Positions 1-10,638 of a DNA stretch of 64,000 nucleotides are shown here, one piece after another. Made by a program: the position numbers and the translations under genes. The notes below the pieces were generated by a model. That model was not told the DNA's origin, made no database searches, and saw nothing but the letters and a program-made list of their open reading frames with translations. Every line of letters starts with the position of its first letter. Within the stretch, counting starts at the first letter, position 1. This DNA is from Platanthera guangdongensis (Eukaryota > Streptophyta > Magnoliopsida > Asparagales > Orchidaceae), in the NCBI GenBank assembly GCA_039583875.1, contig CM077162.1, forward strand, positions 165,063,220 to 165,127,219, given 5' to 3'.

Positions 1-385
1 ACGTGTGTCGGGGCAAAATACATGCACCCCGGTAGAAAACGCGTGCTCTTGCCTAAAATTCCTACCCGGGTGAAGAATGTGAGCCCGGACATAAAACGCA
101 CGATTGAGTGAGAAATGCGCCCAAGCAAAATATGCGCGCCCGCACAAGATACACCCTCGCGCGTGAAAAATGTCTATCAAGTGTAAAACATCCGCTCGGG
201 CCGAATAATGCGTGTCTGTACGAAAAACGAGCGTCCAGGCAAAATCACTCCCCCGGGTGAAAAATTTCAGCCTGGTCGAAATATGCCCTCCTGGTCGAAA
301 AACACGAACCCGGTCGAAAAATGTTTGCTTGGGCTGAAAAATGCATGTCCTGGCGAAAACACTTGATTATGTGAAAACACATAAG
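1..385. repeat. Degenerate 19-20 bp minisatellite, about 20 units
   Basis: The left edge consists of about twenty short units, each a GC-rich half such as CGCGCCCGGT followed by a run such as CGAAAAATG. Units are 17-21 bp long and strongly diverged; the clearest lie between about 240 and 360. Short open frames across it are products of the repeat rather than genes. The array probably continues to the left of the window. No family name is recognised. Confidence 0.75.
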
Positions 386-1500
386 GAATATGATTTGATT
401 TTTTTAGTTCAAAGTCAAAGTCATAAGTTTTCACATAAAAGCTAGTAGTCACGTAAATTTGGTTGTGACGAACGCTAAAATTGAATTTCTAATCTTCAAT
501 TACAGAAAGTCAATTTAGTCCAAACGTAAAGACCCTAAGAAAATTCGTTGGATCAAACACTAGCTAGTTTGCATTCCTACCACCTCCATTGTCGGAGTTG
601 ACTAACGTTTAATCCTAAACCCTAAACTCAGAAGCTTATTTGCGTTGATTTTATAAATGAAAAATATTAAATAAAATTGTGAATGAGTGACCAATGTTCA
701 TTGTCGCGGGTTTTCCCTATTTTAGCAAAGTATCATACAGAGGTTGCCAAACAATAAGATATCTCATAAATAATACTACTCCAATATGAGAATGATATGT
801 ATATATAATTTTTCTTAATTTCATTGACTATTAATATTATTTCAACATAATTCTAATTATACTACAAATAACGATTGTAATTTATGGGCCGTTATATAGA
901 AATTTTCAAAGTGTGTGACTTTCAAAAATATGACAAGTCACACAACAATATTTATATACTATAGCTTCATATCCATTTTGAATGATGTTATTTACTAAAA
1001 TAATTTCTTTAATTTGAATCTGCAGGGGAAATTCATTTTTGAGACATGCGCACTATACTAATGAGATTGCTTTAATGAAAATATTTAGAAAGTTTTGTCT
1101 TTGTATTAAAATTATGAACTTTTATGTCAAATATTTTTGGGTTATTGATGGAGAATTTTATAGTTTTAAAATAAATGCAAACTAATATTTCAAACTAGAC
1201 AAGTGTATTTATCGAAATACAGTACATGAAATGTCTTATTTAAACTCAGGGACCGTTAAGTACTTGTACTCATTAGGAAGAGCTATTATTTTATTGAATG
1301 AAAGTTGGTTTTGCGATTTCGGAAAAAAATGTTAAACTACTAAGGAAATATTTGATGATGGGAAAGCTTGCACCTGATCTACAATCCCCTTGGATTAAAA
1401 TAAATTTTTATGAACATAAAAAACGCAAGCCTCTTAAATTGCTCACTCGACCGTGGAAGTTCCTAAATTACAAAAGCGTCTCTCTCGAGCTCATGCTTTT
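386..1500. other. AT-rich intergenic or decayed repeat, no gene seen
   Basis: This stretch is AT-rich with no convincing open frame, splice structure or RNA gene. It holds only short AT-rich runs and one pair of CCCTAAA-like words near 613-630. It could be decayed transposon or flanking host DNA. The left end of the Athila LTR may lie near its right margin. Confidence 0.5.
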
Positions 1501-1514
1501 GACAAACCTTACGT

Positions 1515-2607
1515 TGATCGATTAAGACCTCTCGGTCAGTCGAAACCCCTAAGCTTTCTTCAGGCGGTGAACCCCTTTATTGGATTTGACTGCAATCCGG
1601 AAGATTTATGTCGTCCTCTCTCGAGTAGTGCAATCAACTCCTTTTATCTTTGAGTGATCTCGCTGTATCCACAACTTCTCGGTCATTTATGATACGGATC
1701 TTAGATCGAAGAACATATCCGCGAAATATGAATTCGATACGATAAAAATCAAAGATAAATCGTTAGTGAGTAATGTAAAGAACTTGATATTTTTAATAAA
1801 GTTGAAAAGGTTATTTTATTCCAAGGTTCATCATGATCAAGTGCTAAAAGAAGTTTAGATACTCATCATGATGGGAGAATTACAAAATAGGAAGGAGAGA
1901 GACATGATTAAATGAAGAAAAACAACTTAAGTTAAAGCTTACAAAGTAAAAGATCTAGACTAGGAAATAAAAAAATGCAAAAAATAAAGCATAAAATACA
2001 GAACTCTAACTCCCAAAAATCTCCTCCTCAGCTTCTGAAATTGTCTGGAATTTATAGGCAAGTTTGTTGGATGGTCACGCCCCTAGGTCACGCCCGTGAC
2101 CTAGGGCGTGTAAGGTTCGGAACAGTCATCTTCAAGTCCAGGGAATGTTTGAGAGAAACCGCCAAAAATCGTTAAATGGCGTGTCACGCCCCTAGGTCAT
2201 GCATGTGACCTAGGGCGTGTCTTGTTGGTTGCTGGAAACGGCAGGAAGCAGAAATGACGACAGTAACTCTGGCCGTTGTTGGAAGGGTCACGTCCGTGAC
2301 CTAGGTCGTGTAAGGCAAAAATCGTTAGGATCTGAAACTGCTTTATTAAACGTGACACACCTTGAAGTCACGTCCGTTACCAATAGGTCATGCCCATGAC
2401 TGGGGCGTGTAGTTTGCGATTTTTCATGTTTTGTCCAGCTTTGTCTCCTGATCGGTTTTTGAAACTCCAAAATGCTATTGGCAGCCTAGTTTGACCTAAA
2501 ATAAGAAAAGAACGTAATCAGTAACAAAATTAATATAATATAATTAAAATCTAGTTAATTATTAAATAAAAACTATATAAAAAATAAAGATATAATTAGA
2601 GTTATCA
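1515..2607 (-). mobile_element. Athila-type LTR (3' LTR of a minus-strand element); left boundary uncertain
   Basis: The right boundary is well supported. On the minus strand a G-rich polypurine tract (2608-2621) is followed directly by TGATAACTCT, the usual start of Athila/Tat LTRs. The body contains an AT-rich block (about 1640-1900) whose wording resembles Athila-group LTRs I have seen. It also contains a cluster of CACGCCCGTG palindromes (2075-2410). The left boundary is a guess, because the other LTR lies outside the window and no target duplication can be matched. Confidence 0.55.
2075..2410. repeat. Palindrome cluster, GTCACGCCCGTGAC type
   Basis: Several copies of GTCACGCCCGTGAC and variants, plus CCTAGG-centred forms such as GACCTAGGGCGTG, lie at 20-70 bp spacing within the Athila LTR. 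Many are imperfect through C-to-T and G-to-A changes, as expected for old methylated DNA. The same motif type recurs in the interior of the same element at 5760-5956 and 14776-15140. Confidence 0.8.
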
Positions 2608-2621
2608 AATACCCCATACTT
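2608..2621 (-). other. Polypurine tract of the Athila-type element
   Basis: Read on the minus strand this is TAAGTATGGGGTAT, immediately before the LTR start TGATAA. Athila and Tat elements commonly have an AAGTTTGGGG-like tract here. A nearby GACGAGCAA motif is also typical of the region before the tract in these lineages. Confidence 0.6.
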
Positions 2622-4448
2622 ACTCGTTTGCTCGTCCCGAACAAGCAACTTTCCATAGGGAGTAAAAAAGTTTTAACGGAAGAAAAGAAAATTGAACCTA
2701 AGAAGTAGAATGCGTAGATTTTATGCCTATACGTGTAGTTATTTTTGTAGAAAAATCTACTCAGCAGACAAATTAGTTTTTACTTTTCTAAAATGTGTTT
2801 TCACTTATTATTTTTACTTCGAAAATGAAAACCTGGTAAATCTTAAAATCACATTTAGGGAGAAAGTAGTTTGTTTACTAAGATAACATTGCACAAATCG
2901 AAGATCGAGATACCCTCCAAAGAAATCCATCAATGTTGATGGCCATAGGCTTGCCCTTTCACACTCGTCACGGCACTAGTTTAACTTATAAACACAAATC
3001 AATAGGACTTAACTTGGTTGAAATATAGGCTTAGGTTTTTTGGTTTTGAAAATCAAAGATAAAAATGATGGCTAGACACAACAAAACCTAAAGAGAGCTT
3101 GCACAAAAGAAATAAATTGTCATGGCTTGAAGAACGCCGCCAATTCCTAAATTCCTTTGTTTCTTCTCCTTAACATGTTGAAGATTTTCCCACTTTCTCT
3201 ATTTATTTTCATATCTATTTTTTTATCTATATTTTTTTTTGAGGAGGAAGGAAAAATAAAACAACTCTTTTTTCTCACTTAGCCACCAAAATAAAATGGC
3301 TCCTAATAACTCATAAACCGTTTTCGTATATATATTTCAAACTCTGTCTTAGGTGTGTAATTAGAATGACTTTTAAGCTTTGATAAAGTGTTTGGTGGAG
3401 CTAAAACAAAAGAAAGGGGATAGACTCAAATTGGCTTAGCAAAGATAAAACGTTTAGGTACGGGTGCAAAATCTCAAACTTGCCAAAAAAAGTGCCTAAA
3501 TAATATTTATGCTAATGAGTTTAACCTATGCAAAGTCTTGAGAATAGCTTGGGGGCAAGTTCTAGATATCGAGAAAGAATACCTCTTTCTTGATCCGCGA
3601 AATATCGCTCTAGTAAACATCTACACACTCTTCTAAATTATTTTTAGATTTTACCGGTTTCAAAGTAAAAGTAAAATAAACTGTTTCCATGCATTTAGAA
3701 AGACAAAAAATTTAATTGTATGCTGAATTTTTAATATATAGTACTTAAATTCTAATTACATGTGCAGTTAACTAGAAACACAGCATGACCAACAGTTCTA
3801 CTCCAAAATTGAAAATTCAATTTAAGCATCAAAATCTTCTAAATATTATGTAAAAGTTGAATACTATGGATTTCGCAGGTGAATAAATATAGAAATAAGA
3901 ATTTCTCTAATTTAAAATTAACCCTAATTTTTTTGTGACTTCTTAGAATTCATGAGGTATACCCTGTGAAGGGCTCTGACTGGTACTAGAAGGTAAGATG
4001 GGGTGATATATCCCAAACGTCCCTTTCTAGAAATTTAATTTCGATTTTCTATTTTTTGGAATTTTTTGATATATTTGTTCTTCTTTTTTTTTCTAAAGTT
4101 TTTGTATTTTTTGTGAAGACTAAGTAAAAATAAAATTTTAAATTTGAAAAAATATTACTATTTTTTGAAAAAATTTTAAGATTTATTTTGTATGTTTTGC
4201 TTGAGAAATATCCCCCCCATACTTAAAGAATACATTGTCCCCAATGGAAAAGTAAGTAAAGAAAAGAAAAGGAGACTTCCCTGAAGAGGGCAAATCAGCA
4301 CCAAAGTGTAGCTGTAAGACATGACTGAAGCAAAATATAATTTTGATATTTTTTAATAAAAAAACAAAAGATACGTAGAAACTAAAAAGAAAAGATACAG
4401 AAATATTAGACCGACTACAGCCCCAAAGTAAAGAACTACTCCTCATCA
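2622..4448 (-). other. 3' untranslated region of the Athila-type element
   Basis: About 1.8 kb of AT-rich sequence lies between the end of the env-like frame and the polypurine tract. It has no credible coding frame; short open frames here lack family motifs and use biased AT-rich codons. Long 3' untranslated stretches between the last ORF and the LTR are usual for Athila-group elements. Confidence 0.5.
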
Positions 4449-5646
4449 CTAACACCCCCCCCCCCCCCATGGGGGATAATGAGTTCGCAGATCCGTGAAC
4501 TCACATGTAATATGTGCCCTCGAAGAAGCGTGACACTTCTCCAGCGCGGCAAAGCGTTCATCAACATAAGTAAAACGATGAACAAAATGAGTCTGCATCT
4601 GGTCTAGGCGAGTGTGAATCGACCCAAATTGATGATCCCAATAGTTTTGAGGACCGGGGGCTGGGGTAGAGCGCAGAGGTGGTGACGGAATCTGGGGAGA
4701 GTGAGGAGCACCGCTGGGACCGACACTGAAATCAAGATCGAGATCCCCACCACCGACTGCTAGGGGGATAGCCTCAAACTCGCCATCACGTCCCCGCGCT
4801 AGGCCGAGGACTGAAGGGTCTGGAACTGGATGACTTGTGGCGTCTGAACGCAGCTCACTCGCGGAAGAGTATCCCAAAGACCGAGCTGCTTGGCGAGATA
4901 AGTGATGAAGTTCTCGTTGTGCACCGCTCCCAACTTCGCATTTTCGGCCTGGTGCCGAAAGAAAAATGCGAGTATATAACCAAGGTTGAGTGGGACCCGG
5001 TAAAATATACTATATAAATATAGTAAATCTGCCCGAGTCACCACTCCATGGATTTCGCCGCGACCAGAAAGTGTAAAGGTGAGGAGGTTGTGGAGAATGC
5101 GCAAAGTGGGGGAAATGAGGTGGCTGCCTTTAGATTTCTTAGCGGTGTAGGGCGTAGTGTCATTACTGAGTTCTTTCCAAAATATGAGAAGGTTGAAATT
5201 GGGAGGGAAATCAGTAAGGAGATCGAGATAAGCGGGAGAATGGGAAAAGATCTCCGAGCAAAATCCCATGGAAACATTGAGTTGGCGGATGGTGAGCTGA
5301 TGCGTCACCCCACCCATGCGAAAGACGATGAAATCGTCATTCACCGCCCAACAAACTCAAAGGATGCCAAGAACTTGACGGTGAGCTCAAGGAAAGCGGG
5401 CTCCAAAATAGAGACGAGGGAACTCCATCCAGGGGTGGATAGAAATTCCCTAAGCAAATCTGCAGCTCCAAAAGTCGCGAGGATCGCCCAATCCAAGATC
5501 CGGAATACGCCAAAGGGTTTGGCGCATTGGCGATCGCTCCAGTCCTGCTGGGTGGAGTTTTCAAAAAGGATCATAGCTTCCACCGCGATAGGATCCGCAG
5601 GGTATTCAGAGGAAGAAGCGGTGGAACGAGAGTGGTAGCGAGGCAT
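4449..5646 (-). pseudogene. Athila ORF / env-like protein, frameshifted
   Basis: Three consecutive minus frames form one protein of about 390 residues. The first (5341-5646) opens MPRYHSR and has a helical N-terminus. The second (4799-5344) contains the conserved block SHLISPTLRILHNLLTFTLS, followed by a VVTRADLLYLY and a VPLNLGYILA segment. These match the Athila ORF ('putative plant transposon protein') family as I know it. The third (4449-4877) is a proline-rich, probably coiled tail. Frame changes near 5343 and near 4870 break the gene, and a run of 14 C (4455-4468) lies at its 3' end. The function of this protein is unknown in the family. Its position after the protease relic fits the env-like slot. 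Confidence 0.65.
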
Positions 5647-5956
5647 TGCGGGAGGATAGTAAATATGTTTTCAGGTTAGCTGAGGGAAGGAGGAGGGCTG
5701 GATGGTGTTGAGGAAACAAAGGGGGAGAAATCCAATTTATAGGTTTTTTTGGGTTGGTCACTCCCCCCTATCACGCTCGTGACAGGGGGCGTGTAATATA
5801 AAAAATAAAAGGGCAGGGAATCTGAGGCTCCTGCCTCGAATTCGATCATGCCCCAGATTCACGCCCGTGACCTGGGCGTGTACTGAATACGTAAAAGAAA
5901 TTCATTTTGGGGTTCCCGAGAAAGTCACGGTCGTGTCTTTCCTGTGTCACGGGCGT
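5647..5956 (-). other. Athila internal spacer with palindromes, split by element F
   Basis: This is non-coding spacer upstream, in element sense, of the env-like frame. It carries the CACGCCCGTG / GGGCGTG words also seen in the LTR of the same element. It continues at 14776 after element F, whose 5 bp target duplication separates the halves. Confidence 0.7.
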
Positions 5957-5961
5957 GATAT
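5957..5961. repeat. Target-site duplication GATAT, left copy (element F)
   Basis: GATAT directly precedes the TGTTGGG start of the left LTR and is repeated at 14771-14775 directly after the TTTCA end of the right LTR. This proves insertion of F as one unit. Confidence 0.95.
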
Positions 5962-6288
5962 TGTTGGGTATTGTATCCACGATTACCTAGATTTGAGGAA
6001 GCCACCTGTCAAGCTAAGATGAATTCACAATGTATTTGATGAAAAATCTTAAGTTGTACTTGCAGCTCCTCCACGCTAAGTGCACACCAATGTCAGGGTG
6101 CAGTAGGTCAATATACACGGGTCTGCAAGACGTAATCCCTCGTTGAGCAGATCAGTGTGTTGGCCTACGTGTACTCTCTCTATTGGAGTGCACTTACTTT
6201 CAAGTACAGGGTCGTTCATATGCAAGAGAAGACAAGGAGCATGGATGGGTCAAGGAGCAGCTCCAGGGTGGAAGACGAAAATTCGTCC

Positions 6289-6590
6289 AAGGAAAATTCG
6301 ACGAGAATCACCAAGTGATTCTCGCCGATTCGACGAGAATCATTAGTGATTCTCGCCGAATCTCCTCGCCGACTCCTTCTGGCTACCTCAAAACGGTGCC
6401 AAGTAAGATTCGACGAGAATCACTAGTGATTCTCGCCGAACCAGTGGCCAAGCAGCTCATCTATACAAAGTGAAATTCGTTGAGAATCAATAAGTGATTC
6501 GGCGAGAATCACTAACGATTCTCGACGAATCGTCGAGAATCACTTGGTGATTCTCGCCGATTCGTCGAGAATCGCCTGCGATTCTCGCCG
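6289..6590. repeat. Palindrome array GAGAATCAC...GTGATTCTC in the F 5' LTR
   Basis: A series of inverted repeats, each GAGAATCAC / GTGATTCTC with a 0-4 base centre, separated by GCCGATTCGAC-like linkers. The unit at about 6416-6435 is a perfect 20 bp palindrome. Others have centres CAA, TT or TG. The right LTR has the same block with one more unit, which accounts for most of the 19 bp length difference between the LTRs. Confidence 0.9.
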
Positions 6591-7393
6591 ATTTTCACTT
6601 AGCATTTTCTCAGGATGCTGCTGGACCGGACTCTGCCTCAGGACTAGTTTGAACCGGACTTAGGGATTTCTAGTGTGGGTCCCACAAACGGTCATATTGG
6701 AATTATCTACAGTATATATATTCCAGTATTTTGAACAGTAAAAGCCCCGAAGAAAAGAAAAAGAAGCTGAGCCGCGACATAACCCTAGATTCGCGATTTC
6801 TCTCCTCTGCCGCCGTCGCGCTCGGGCAAGTACGTCGCCGCCGCTGATCGTTCTTCTTCCCGATCTCCGGCGACAGAAGCCTAGCAAGGCTTGAGTCTCA
6901 CGCGTCTATCCAGAGATCTCTTATCTCTCGATTTGTTGACCGGGAAAAACTCCTCCGTCCGAATCGATCGAGACGACCGATCCTAGAGTGACCGTTGGTA
7001 GACCTAGTTTGCTTCGCTACGAAGTTTGGATCTCCAAGTTCAGTAGCCGCTCATCATCGTAGCCGCCGATCCCGAAGCTAGCCGCCGCTCGTGTGCCGCC
7101 GCCGGTTCCGGGGAGATCCTCTCCAAGAGAGACCGAGGTTGTAGACTCTTCATCGACTTCAAGAACATGTCGTCGAACGAAGAGGAACACCGTAGTCTCC
7201 AAAAGAAGTTTGTATCTCGTGTACATTCTATATTTTCTTTTGTTGTAAAGGAACTTTTGTTCCGTGTTGTAAGGGTTGGGTGCAACCCGTTTTGTGGGAG
7301 TGTTGACTCTCACGTGTGGAAGGGTTCCTTCCGGTAGTGCAGGGATTGGATTTCAATCCCGTTGGAGAAGTGACCGAGTCGTCCCTTGTTGGG

Positions 7394-7449
7394 GAGATAG
7401 GTCGAAGGGGGGAAAGTGGATGTACCCAAGTCGGGGAACCACTATAAAT
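7394..7449 (+). promoter_or_regulatory. Putative LTR core promoter with TATA box (element F)
   Basis: The words GGGGGAAAGTGGATGTACCC and GGGGAACCACTATAAAT lie close together, with TATAAAT at 7443-7449. The same block occurs in the right LTR (TATAAAT at 14631-14637) and in the otherwise different LTR of element B (44530-44580). Conservation between two LTR families supports a functional core; transcription start is inferred only. Confidence 0.6.
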
Positions 7450-7583
7450 TGCCTGTGTATTCTGTGTGCTGTGCTTTTTATTTTTATTGTGCAGGTACGT
7501 TCGTAAATTCCGCAAAAGCGCTACTCGTCACCTATTCCCCCCCCCCATAGGTGCACATAGCTGACACTAGGTGGACTTTCAAG

Positions 7584-7594
7584 TGGTATCAGAG
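7584..7594 (+). other. Primer-binding site, tRNA-Met type (element F)
   Basis: TGGTATCAGAG lies two bases after the LTR end and is complementary to the 3' end of plant initiator tRNA-Met, the usual minus-strand primer for plant copia elements. Confidence 0.9.
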
Positions 7595-7655
7595 GGAGGT
7601 TACTCTTCAAAAAGGTTAACACCTTGAGTAGAATCCTGCCACCAGTGTCAGAAGC

Positions 7656-9227
7656 ATGGATCTGGATTATGAGATTCCGCCACTCAAACTCCCCGCATGC
7701 ACAAAGGATTATTATCCCATCTGGAGAATGAGAGTATCCTTTCACCTTGATGTTATCGATCCTCGAGCATCCTTCATCCTGGAAGAGGGTCCGTTTATCC
7801 CCATGAAGACCTCCGACTCTGGGATCCAAGTGCCCATGGGCATTGCTGAGATGTCAGAGACGGAACTATCACTATTTCACTTGGACGAGAGGATTCGACA
7901 AATCATCATGGATGTCTGGTCTGGAGCCTCTCGCTCTAGATTGGAAAAATGTAGAACGGCTAAATCTCTGTGGATGATGATCTCAGAGCTGATGGGGGGG
8001 TCAGAGAAAGCTGGATTATGCTGTCAATCAGAGGATGAAGCGTATGTAGGAGTCCTCATTTCTGAAGATGAAGGCAAGGATCCTTCGGACTGCATCAGAG
8101 CTCCAGTGTCCGTGTCAGAGACTGAAGAGGACAGTGAGGAAAGCAGCTCTGATGTGGATGAAACAATAGTCACTGGATCTAACGACAATAACACAGAAGT
8201 GCAGGTAACTTCCTCATCCTGCCCCGTATCTCTTGAAATTTCTGAAGACAGGAACTGCCCTCCTTCAGAAAATGCTGATTCCCTGAAGAGAGCCCTTCAG
8301 TCAAGCAATCTACTTGCTAAGGAGCAAGCACAAGAGATTGCTCGACTGAAGGTCTTGTTGGTTCTCCAATTGGCATCCAACAAGGCCAAGGACTCTAAGA
8401 TCTCAGCTCTAGAGAGTAGTCTGGAGAATGAGAAAAGAATAGTATCAAACTTCTCCAAGGTTGATGTCATTAAGAGAAAGCAAGAAAACGGGTGGATCTC
8501 CTGGATTGTCAATTCGTGGAGAAATGGGGAAACGGTATTCCGACCCCCCACTCAAAGCAGGAAGGCAACTCATCATGCCTTCAGGTATGACCACAAGAAT
8601 AATCGTGGTCACTGCAAGGGTGATCTGTCCCCATGTGGAGACACCCGGAGTGCAAGGGCCGGCATGGCCACCCACGAGAGAATACCTAAGGCTCATTCTG
8701 AGCCCTTTGTATTCACTGCCACTGCCCCAACACAGTGTGGATCTGCATGTCCCAGCTCACAGAAGACTTCTCACCACTCGAGGACACGGGATAGAGAGGA
8801 TAGAAGTCATGATGTCAGGTTCCATGGGGCCCCTGTAAGGGAGATGCCTGGAAGAATGGCACCACCTTCCCGGCCTCATAACGCTCACAACATGCATTCT
8901 TTCCACCCTTCCACGTGTCACGATGGAAGAGGAACTTTTGTGACAAGATCATGCCCTATTTCGTTTAGACCTAGGACCGTGACTACATCAGTCACGAGAT
9001 CAGGTCGGAAACGGCGATACAACATTCACCCATGTTGGTGTTGTGGCAAAGTGGGACACTTTGCCATCGACTGTTGGCACAACCCCTCTGTGCCCACAGC
9101 TAGGGCTTATCCACATTCTCGGGACAGAAGTAGTCTTCCAGACAGGTTTTCTGAAGGAAGGCAGTTGCGTGCTTATGCTAACAGGAACCTAGGACCCAAC
9201 ATGATTTGGGTTCCTAAGGTAAAGTAA
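7656..9227 (+). CDS. Gag-like protein of element F (523 codons, uninterrupted)
   Basis: The frame opens with ATG 62 bases after the primer site and is uninterrupted. Residues 1-118 match the N-terminus of element B gag (LPACTKDYYPIWRMRV against LPICRKEIFGIWKERV, with PFIPMK against PYVPMK). The helical middle present in B (RIVNELMSYGR and on) is missing, replaced by an acidic serine-rich segment and a coiled-coil-like stretch. A basic, histidine-rich region follows, then one CCHC zinc knuckle (CWCCGKVGHFAIDC, about residues 460-473). It ends GPNMIWVPKVK, a tail typical of SIRE-like gags. Loss of the central capsid region suggests it may not assemble particles alone, but the knuckle for RNA binding is intact. 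Confidence 0.85.
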   Translation: MDLDYEIPPLKLPACTKDYYPIWRMRVSFHLDVIDPRASFILEEGPFIPMKTSDSGIQVPMGIAEMSETELSLFHLDERIRQIIMDVWSGASRSRLEKCRTAKSLWMMISELMGGSEKAGLCCQSEDEAYVGVLISEDEGKDPSDCIRAPVSVSETEEDSEESSSDVDETIVTGSNDNNTEVQVTSSSCPVSLEISEDRNCPPSENADSLKRALQSSNLLAKEQAQEIARLKVLLVLQLASNKAKDSKISALESSLENEKRIVSNFSKVDVIKRKQENGWISWIVNSWRNGETVFRPPTQSRKATHHAFRYDHKNNRGHCKGDLSPCGDTRSARAGMATHERIPKAHSEPFVFTATAPTQCGSACPSSQKTSHHSRTRDREDRSHDVRFHGAPVREMPGRMAPPSRPHNAHNMHSFHPSTCHDGRGTFVTRSCPISFRPRTVTTSVTRSGRKRRYNIHPCWCCGKVGHFAIDCWHNPSVPTARAYPHSRDRSSLPDRFSEGRQLRAYANRNLGPNMIWVPKVK

Positions 9228-10187
9228 TTCTTTCTTGCAGGGTAGTCTAGGTCCCCGTGAATATGATGGGAACTAGACAGTAGGTGGCTCAAGACTAAAT
9301 TGGAACAAGCATCTGCAATACCAGATGTGCTATCTGTTTGAGCATACTCACACTGAGCCTCTAATGTGTTCTACCTGTGGGACTAAGACGATGACTCTCA
9401 AAATCCCAGGTAATTTTGATCAGTTCAAGGACTTGTGTCATGATGCATCCTCATTCAAAATATATATATATATATATATTTCTATCCATGTGTATACGTA
9501 TACTTATGCTTATCATGTATGTGTGCACCTCTACGGAGAGATTAACTCGATGCATGCAAACCATTACACATCAATAAAGGGTTAACGAAGTTATGTCAAA
9601 AATGTACATCAGAAAATCTCAAAAATGTTGCAAGCATTCTCAACGTGAAAATTTCTAGTCAAGGGACCTCTCAATTTCGAATTAAACAAATCTCCTGACA
9701 GACTAATCCCCCCGACCCTTGGCATTCACCCCGAATCCCGACGAATTAGAAAAATCCTGCCGAAAGAGTTCTTCCGCCTATTCGCCTTCTTCACGAGTCC
9801 CGCAAGAACTCTCCCGACGACCCGCAAGAGTTCTCCAGACGACCCGCAAGAGCTCTCCCGAGTTCTTCCGCCGATTCACCGCAACCCGCAGGAGCTCTCC
9901 CTCCGACTCGCCGAAACCCGCAGCAGCTCTCGTCGAATCGTGAAGTCTCCCTGTGACCGCAAGGTACTCGCAAGGTCCATCTCAAATCTAGAAGGTTCTC
10001 GCACCGTTCTAGCAAGGCCGAACCTCACAGGAAACTCTTCCATCCACCGAAGGTCCTTCCGAAGCTCCTCAACTCACTTCCATATAAGTCCTTAGGTAAC
10101 CTCTCCCTCACCCGAAGCATCCACTAATGGAGTTTTCTTTTTGAAAGTTCATTAACGTTTTGAGTAGGGCTTCTCTCTAGATCTACA
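9228..10187 (+). other. Element F spacer: pol scar, TA run and CCGCAAGAG repeats
   Basis: The first 80 bases after gag still align with the start of pol in element B. A line at 9267-9309 matches the protease DSG region (CTAGACAGTAGGTGG against TTGGACAGTAGATGT), now with a stop in frame. Homology then ends, marking the pol deletion. After a TA run (9459-9478) comes GC-rich sequence (about 9720-10020) with repeats of GACCCGCAAGAGCTCTCC type. A pyrimidine tract ending TTCTCTCTAG (10171-10180) lies just before the ORF2 start. I see no gene in the spacer. Confidence 0.6.
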
Positions 10188-10638
10188 ATGGCTCCAAGGA
10201 CGACTGCAGGGTTGGTCTCTGGCTGCGAGCTGGTTCGAACTGGATTTTCTCATGCCTCGGATGAATTCCGCAATATCATTCTAATGCTGGAAGAGGCTGG
10301 GCTAACCTTCGTCCTGGAGCACCCTTGCAAAATTCTGGACAAAGAGGTGCTGGAGTTCTTCTCTACCGCAAGACTCCGAGATAGAGACTCCATAATCAAG
10401 AGCAAGGTGGCTGGGACAAAAGTAAAGATGTCTGCCAGCAAGCTGACTCGCTACCTGCAGCTTTCTAGTTCGGAGCAGGAGGACTATCTGGAGGACGAGG
10501 ACAAAACCAGAACTCTCCTGTTCTGTGGTCTTCCTCGAGGAACTCGATCAATAAAGAGAAAGGAAATGAATGAAGAAGGGAAGCTCCTCTCTGACATTAT
10601 CGAAAAAGTGCTCATCTGCAAGCCGGGCTCACATGACC
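10188..10638 (+). pseudogene. First copy of a 451 bp tandem duplication: 5' end of ORF2, out of frame
   Basis: The segment starting ATGGCTCCAAGG is repeated at 10639-11089 with only a handful of base differences. Because 451 is not a multiple of three, translation from this ATG runs 150 codons of the conserved N-terminus and then leaves frame, ending at 10715. This is probably the original start, since a spliceable TTCTCTCTAG lies 8 bases upstream. Fresh sequence identity indicates a recent duplication. Confidence 0.85.

Larger units (their letters stand above)
5962..7581 (+). mobile_element. Element F 5' LTR (1620 bp)
   Basis: It begins TGTTGGG and ends TTTCA, directly followed by the primer-binding site. 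It contains a block of hairpin-forming GAGAATCAC repeats (6289-6590), a promoter-like core near 7390-7449 and a C-run before the end. Open frames within it are not genes. Confidence 0.95.

Noticed and set aside
613..630. CCCTAAA telomere-like words
   Set aside because: Only about two imperfect units, which is common in plant AT-rich DNA.
4183..4470. 95-codon minus frame after the env-like gene
   Set aside because: Low-complexity frame starting in the G-run with no similarity to the family; treated as 3' UTR.
9222..9239. TTCTTTCTTGCAG as acceptor of a gag-pol intron in element F
   Set aside because: The only nearby donor would give an intron of about 20 bases, too short for plants; the similar place in B does not give a consistent joint.
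9719..9943. Ser/Arg-rich frame of 74 codons as a captured host exon
   Set aside because: It is a product of CCGCAAGAG-type repeats and has no recognised motif.
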